A stretch of 64,000 bases of DNA from Triglochin maritima. Lineage: Eukaryota; Streptophyta; Magnoliopsida; Alismatales; Juncaginaceae. This document shows, in pieces, positions 60,118 through 64,000 of this stretch. The notes under the pieces are model-generated. The model had not been told where the DNA came from, searched no databases, and worked only from the letters and a program-made list of their open reading frames with translations. Each line of letters opens with the position of its first letter. Position 1 is the first letter of the stretch. The translations under genes were made by a program, and so were the position numbers. The stretch covers positions 36,454,053 to 36,518,052 of the forward strand of contig OY821775.1 in NCBI GenBank assembly GCA_963682175.1. Direction: 5' to 3'.

Positions 60118-61700
60118 CATGGCTCTTAAAAAGAAACCCACTCCATCAGAGTCTGAGGTCTCAAAGACTTACAGTTCATGAGGTCCTACACTCTTGAACG
60201 AATTTGTGGGGAGAAGACATAGAGATGATAGAGTTCTAATCCAGTTTGATGACCGTCTTCAGCCGATAGGCATGCTGTCTGATAACTAGAAAGTTATCTG
60301 GGATCCTAGCGAGGGCCAAAGTTGACATCTATCTATCGAGTTGGGCCAAAGTTGATGAGAAGCTGAAAGGCACAATATGTGATGACGTGCAGGTAATGAG
60401 TCCATTACAATATTCTTTAGTTTTAGTCAAACTTTTAATATATAGAAATTAAAAATGTTAACGTGTTATAGGCAACTTTTGAGTTCCAATCCACTGACAA
60501 GTTGAAGAAAAAGTGAATGACATACATGTCGTTCCGGTGGAGGGACTTCAAAACAAATTTAACCAACAAGTACATATTCAGAGACTACTTCGACAAAAAT
60601 CCACGTGATATCTATAACTTTATCACTCTGAATAAATAGGAGAAATTCAGAAAATTAAGAGATAGCCCGAAGTTTGAGGTAACTGAGTTTAATTTAGAAT
60701 ATTAACTTATTAAGTTATTTTTTAAATAATAATCTAATAAAATTGGTTTTAGGTCATCCGAGCAAAAATCCAAAAGATTAGATCTTTAAACAAGTATACG
60801 CATCGTATGTCTCGAGCGGGGTACCAAAAGTTAGAAACAAAAATGATGGTTGAAAAAATGGCCCAAAAAGAGGGAATTGACTCCAGTATGAGTGAGGATA
60901 AAGCAAGCAACTTGTCTCCTCCTTCCCTATCCGTCGATGTGATTCTTGGAAGAGAGCGAATGTAAACTCCAAAGGGGAGTACGTCACTGACGAGTCGCAA
61001 GCGGTGGGCTCGAAGATAGTAAGTTGTATCACTTGTATATGTTATTAAATCACAATCAGTAATTTTATATTTTAATTGTTGGTAACATTTTGTTTAAACT
61101 TTAGGACTCTCTGAAGTTAAGAGAATCCCAAGGCGAATTTGTTTCAGATGGCCAGAATGATATTTTTCGCGAAGCCATGGGAAATGACGAACATCCCGGT
61201 CGTGTGCGGGGGTAGGGAGTAGGATTGGACTACGACAATATTATGGAAAGACTCAACGGTCAAGTTTGTCGACAGTTCATACCAAATGCGAGCAATATAT
61301 TGCAGATTTGCAAAATAAATTGCCACTTATTATAGAAAGATTGGATCGCGATTTGCCTACTTCTCCTACCCACTGTAGGACCGCTCCTCTGGTGCAGCCA
61401 GTGGTCAACCCCGACCAACAATATGATTTCATGGCTCATTCTCCAGAATTGGCCCTCATAGCCAATCCCTCGTTAGGAAGGTTTGAGGATGGATCTAGAT
61501 GTGCCTTATTTGTCGAAGACCTTGATTGAAGATATGTGGGACATTGTAAAGTTTATAACATCTCCAAACACCACTTCAAAGAGGTGGAAGAGGGAGAAGT
61601 GAAGATTGTAGTGGAGAGCTACTTAGACTCTGGTGCTCTGGTGCCAATTCCAGAAGAAGAGGTTGTTACCGTCGGCGATGCTATCGGTGGGTTTGTGAGG
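60118..61700 (+). pseudogene. second CACTA gene, PTTA/En-Spm-like (Transposase_24-type) relic
   Basis: Blocks with intron-like gaps: RRHRDDRVLIQFDDRLQPIG (60215), KMTYMSFRWRDFKTNLTNKY with FRDYFDKNP (60516), KIQKIRSLNKYTHRMSRAGY (60768) and SDGQNDIFREAMGNDEHPGR with VRG (61145). This order is usual for the DNA-binding second protein of plant CACTA elements. In-frame stops occur at several points. The family call is from general resemblance only. Confidence 0.6.
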
Positions 61701-62129
61701 TGACCTCGTCATTTAGTAGAGCTAAATGACAAACACGAGGTATACTCTAATTTTGAAAGCCAATAAATTTTAATTTTGTTAATAATTGTATTTTTAATGT
61801 TTGTATATATATCTGTAAGGTTTGAAACCCTGGAGCAGAGGGTCAAACAACCAACTATCAACATTAATTTACTACCAAGTAGGTGCAAAATGTTGTATCA
61901 ATTAATGGTAGCTAGGGAATCACAATCTATACTTGGGATTTGGGGGAGGGGGTTAAAGGGTTGCCTCTGGCTTTATACATCATCAAAGAGGATGTTATGT
62001 AGTTCTTGGTGATGGCTCAATTGTGCATAATGATTATGGATGTGCAAGTTAAGTAAGCGTTTCTTCTGTATAAGATGAAATGCTTCAAATAATTTTATCC
62101 TAATAATAACATAATTTAATTTTTACTCC

Positions 62130-62990
62130 TATAGACACCTTTATGATGTCAGAAGGTCAGTCTTTCCCGATGATTAACTATTTGGATTTGTCAGTCCATC
62201 TACCTATATATCCGGGAATGACGATAAATCGGGTGAGCTTGCGACTCTCATGAACGAACAAGGCAAAAGATATTATTTCCTCCCTTATTATGAGAGGTAA
62301 ATTTGTTAATTCAAAGTAAGTGGAATTTTATTTTGTATAAACTTCTAATTATATATATAAACATAGCTCATTGGATGCTTGTTGTTCTATGCCATGAGAC
62401 TAATTCGGCATATTGGTTTGATCCTTTGGGGTCTATTAAACCAAGAGAATCCATGAAGAAGTTTGTTTTAATGTAAGTTCATTTTAATCATCGTATTTGT
62501 AATATGTGTATTTTTATTAGTATTATCGAATTCATGTTGAATAACTTGTGCTACTCAGGACAATGAGGGTTTACAAAGTGTTAGGTGGCAGGAGAATAAC
62601 CCAAAAACCGGGAGTAACATGGCATGGAATGGGAGTAAAATCTTTCTCCCATTTTTGTTAATTAAGTAAAGTAATGGAACATATATTTAGTGAATTTATA
62701 TTTTTGTAGTACCGCAAGTAGACTAGAAATATGGAATGTGGGTACTACGCGATGAGATACATGGAGGAAATCCTCGAAATTGCATCTCAAAATGTATCCC
62801 TATCCGAAGTAATATAGATCACTATTCAGTTGTATAATTATAGTTTCATTATTTAGATATTAATATTTTTTACTTGTATTTTTATAGGTCTTCCAAAAGA
62901 ATAGCGATCCGTACTCGCAATAGGAGATCGATGATACTCGCGACCGATGGACTCGCTATTTTATTAGAAACATGTTAATGAACTAAGAGG
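62130..62990 (+). pseudogene. Ulp1-like (C48) cysteine protease relic within the CACTA element
   Basis: Blocks: HWMLVVLCHETNSAYWFDPL (62369, after a probable splice acceptor CATAG), TMRVYKVLGGRR (about 62560) and MECGYYAMRYMEEILEIA (62730). These match the His, Asp and Cys regions of Ulp1/SUMO-protease folds, and the three residues expected in the catalytic triad are visible (HW, WFD, CGYY). Stops and frame changes interrupt the pieces. Plant CACTA and MULE elements are known to carry such captured protease genes. Confidence 0.65.
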
Positions 62991-63242
62991 TTTTTATGTC
63001 AATAACACTTTCTTTGTAAATAAACATGCAAATTTATTTAATATGTTTACTTGTATTACCAACATACAATGTCATCTTCAATTCAAACATCTTTGTGAAT
63101 GGCAAGTGTTTGTGTATGTATGCTTGTATGCATTTGTGGATGAATGTGTGTATGTATTTGTGGATGAATTTCTTGTGCAGGTTGAATGTATTTGTTATGA
63201 AGGAATCTATGATTGCTACGTTTTGTATTTATTTATTTTAAT

Positions 63243-63590
63243 ATGGTAAGGGTATAGACGTCGGTTGTACCTCGTAGCCGACGTCTATACCCTCCAAAAA
63301 TGAATAGACGTCGGCTATTATGTAAAACCAACGTCTATACCTAGAGCATAGATGTCGGTGGGGATGTAGCCGACGTCTATAGTTAGAGAATAAACGCCAG
63401 GTGTACATAACAACTGACGTCTATTCTCTAGGTATACACGTCAGGTGTACCTAATAGCCGACATCTATACTTAGAGAATAGACGTTGGGTTTTAAGTGAC
63501 CGACGTCTAGATATATACGATGCATAGATAGACGTTAGGTCAAGGGAGCCATATAGCTGACGTATATACCCCGAATATCCGACGTATATT
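63243..63590. repeat. CACTA subterminal repeat array (TAGACGTCGGT motif)
   Basis: About 15 copies of a 12-base motif in alternating orientation (TATAGACGTCGGTT / AGCCGACGTCTATA, with variants). In En/Spm such subterminal repeats are bound by the element's DNA-binding protein during transposition. GACGTC itself is a palindrome. Confidence 0.88.
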
Positions 63591-63608
63591 CCCTTTTCTG
63601 CATTAGTG
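63591..63608 (-). repeat. right terminal inverted repeat of the CACTA element
   Basis: Minus strand CACTAATGCAGAAAAGGG. Followed by ATG (63609-63611), a candidate half of the 3-bp target duplication. Confidence 0.87.
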
Positions 63609-64000
63609 ATGGCAAGACCTATCATCCAAATCACTAACCTAGTTGATTAACATGAGCGTAAACAAGTTGGTTATTAAGAACCTAAACAAGCATGGGAAGT
63701 ACCTAATGATTATGGCAGAATCCATCAAGTTATGTATTCTCTTTTAAACAAAAAAGCATACACTCACATTCCTCACATATTGCAAAAGATAACATTCATC
63801 TCATTCTTCATTACATGTATAAACATCAACTCCACCCCCGAAGGGGGATGGAACTACTCATTACCCATTAATATAACAATCATATTAAGAAAGGAAGACA
63901 TTCTAATTATACTACAATTAAGAAAATAAATTCAAGCTCAACATGCAAACATTAAAAGAGATAACATGAAGATAAAACTAGAAGAATAATTTTATTTACA
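63609..64000 (-). repeat. Athila-like LTR fragment, runs off the window
   Basis: Homologous to 5421-5800 of element A's LTR (ATGGCA...CCTATCA, ACCTAAACAAGCATG, the ACTCCACCCCC...GGGGATGG hairpin), with more divergence than between the two element A LTRs. The first 570 bases of this LTR are missing on the left because of the CACTA element and earlier rearrangement. Confidence 0.82.

Larger units (their letters stand above)
57667..63608 (+). mobile_element. CACTA (En/Spm) transposon, decayed, left terminus not found
   Basis: The right end is the inverted terminal sequence CCCTTTTCTGCATTAGTG (63591-63608; CACTAATGCAGAAAAGGG on the minus strand). It is preceded by a dense array of subterminal GACGTC-type repeats and followed by ATG as possible target duplication. 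Inside, in order, are a TNP2-type transposase, a second En/Spm-type gene and a Ulp1-like protease relic. No matching left terminus was found; 57667-57894 shows no features. The element sits against an Athila-like LTR on the right. Confidence 0.85.

Noticed and set aside
63243..63590. CRISPR-like repeat array
   Set aside because: Repeats alternate in orientation, vary in spacing and lie next to a CACTA terminus in a plant genome; they are subterminal transposon repeats.

Overview
This is a stretch of a flowering-plant nuclear genome, most likely a eudicot; the species cannot be named from the sequence. The evidence is two intron-rich plant genes (a kinesin-14 with a calponin-homology domain and a CASP-like membrane protein), plant-type Ty3 and Ty1 LTR retrotransposons, an RTE LINE, a CACTA transposon and a piece of plastid DNA. 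There are no operons, CRISPR arrays or confident tRNA/rRNA genes.

Layout. 1-6452: a gag-only Athila-like LTR element on the minus strand (3' LTR cut by the window edge). Its 5' LTR carries a plastid ndhB fragment, and the element sits inside a copia relic (6453 to about 7850). 8461-13205: a three-exon CASP-like gene on the minus strand whose second intron holds a 2.28-kb solo LTR. 13206-16549: intergenic. 16550-28688: a 21-exon kinesin-14 on the minus strand. The reconstructed exons sum to 3018 nt (1005 aa plus stop) with every splice phase agreeing, and one intron is of the rare U12 AT-AC type. 28689-32100: AT-rich DNA with short repeats, a PPR-like relic and a 1.1-kb foldback element. 32100-64000: a nest of transposons. 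In order these are a broken Ty3 chromovirus (minus), copia element B with two equal-length LTRs that look identical, a rearranged Athila-like internal region with an internal duplication, a LINE-type ORF1 relic, a related and older copia element C, a decayed CACTA element, and an Athila-like LTR fragment that runs off the window.

How it fits together. Only the kinesin and the CASP-like gene look like functional host genes; both keep open exons and key residues. All transposon pol genes are broken by stops, frameshifts or lost catalytic residues. The gag of the first Athila-like element is the only long intact transposon ORF. Two themes recur. Short palindromes built on CGGTC...GACCG are clustered in the LTRs of unrelated families. 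Repeat-mediated rearrangement is also common: tandem LTR-internal structure, filler DNA at a junction, and an internal duplication. The points most worth checking are the palindrome arrays, the AT-AC intron, the ndhB insert, and the matching LTRs around a dead copia coding region.
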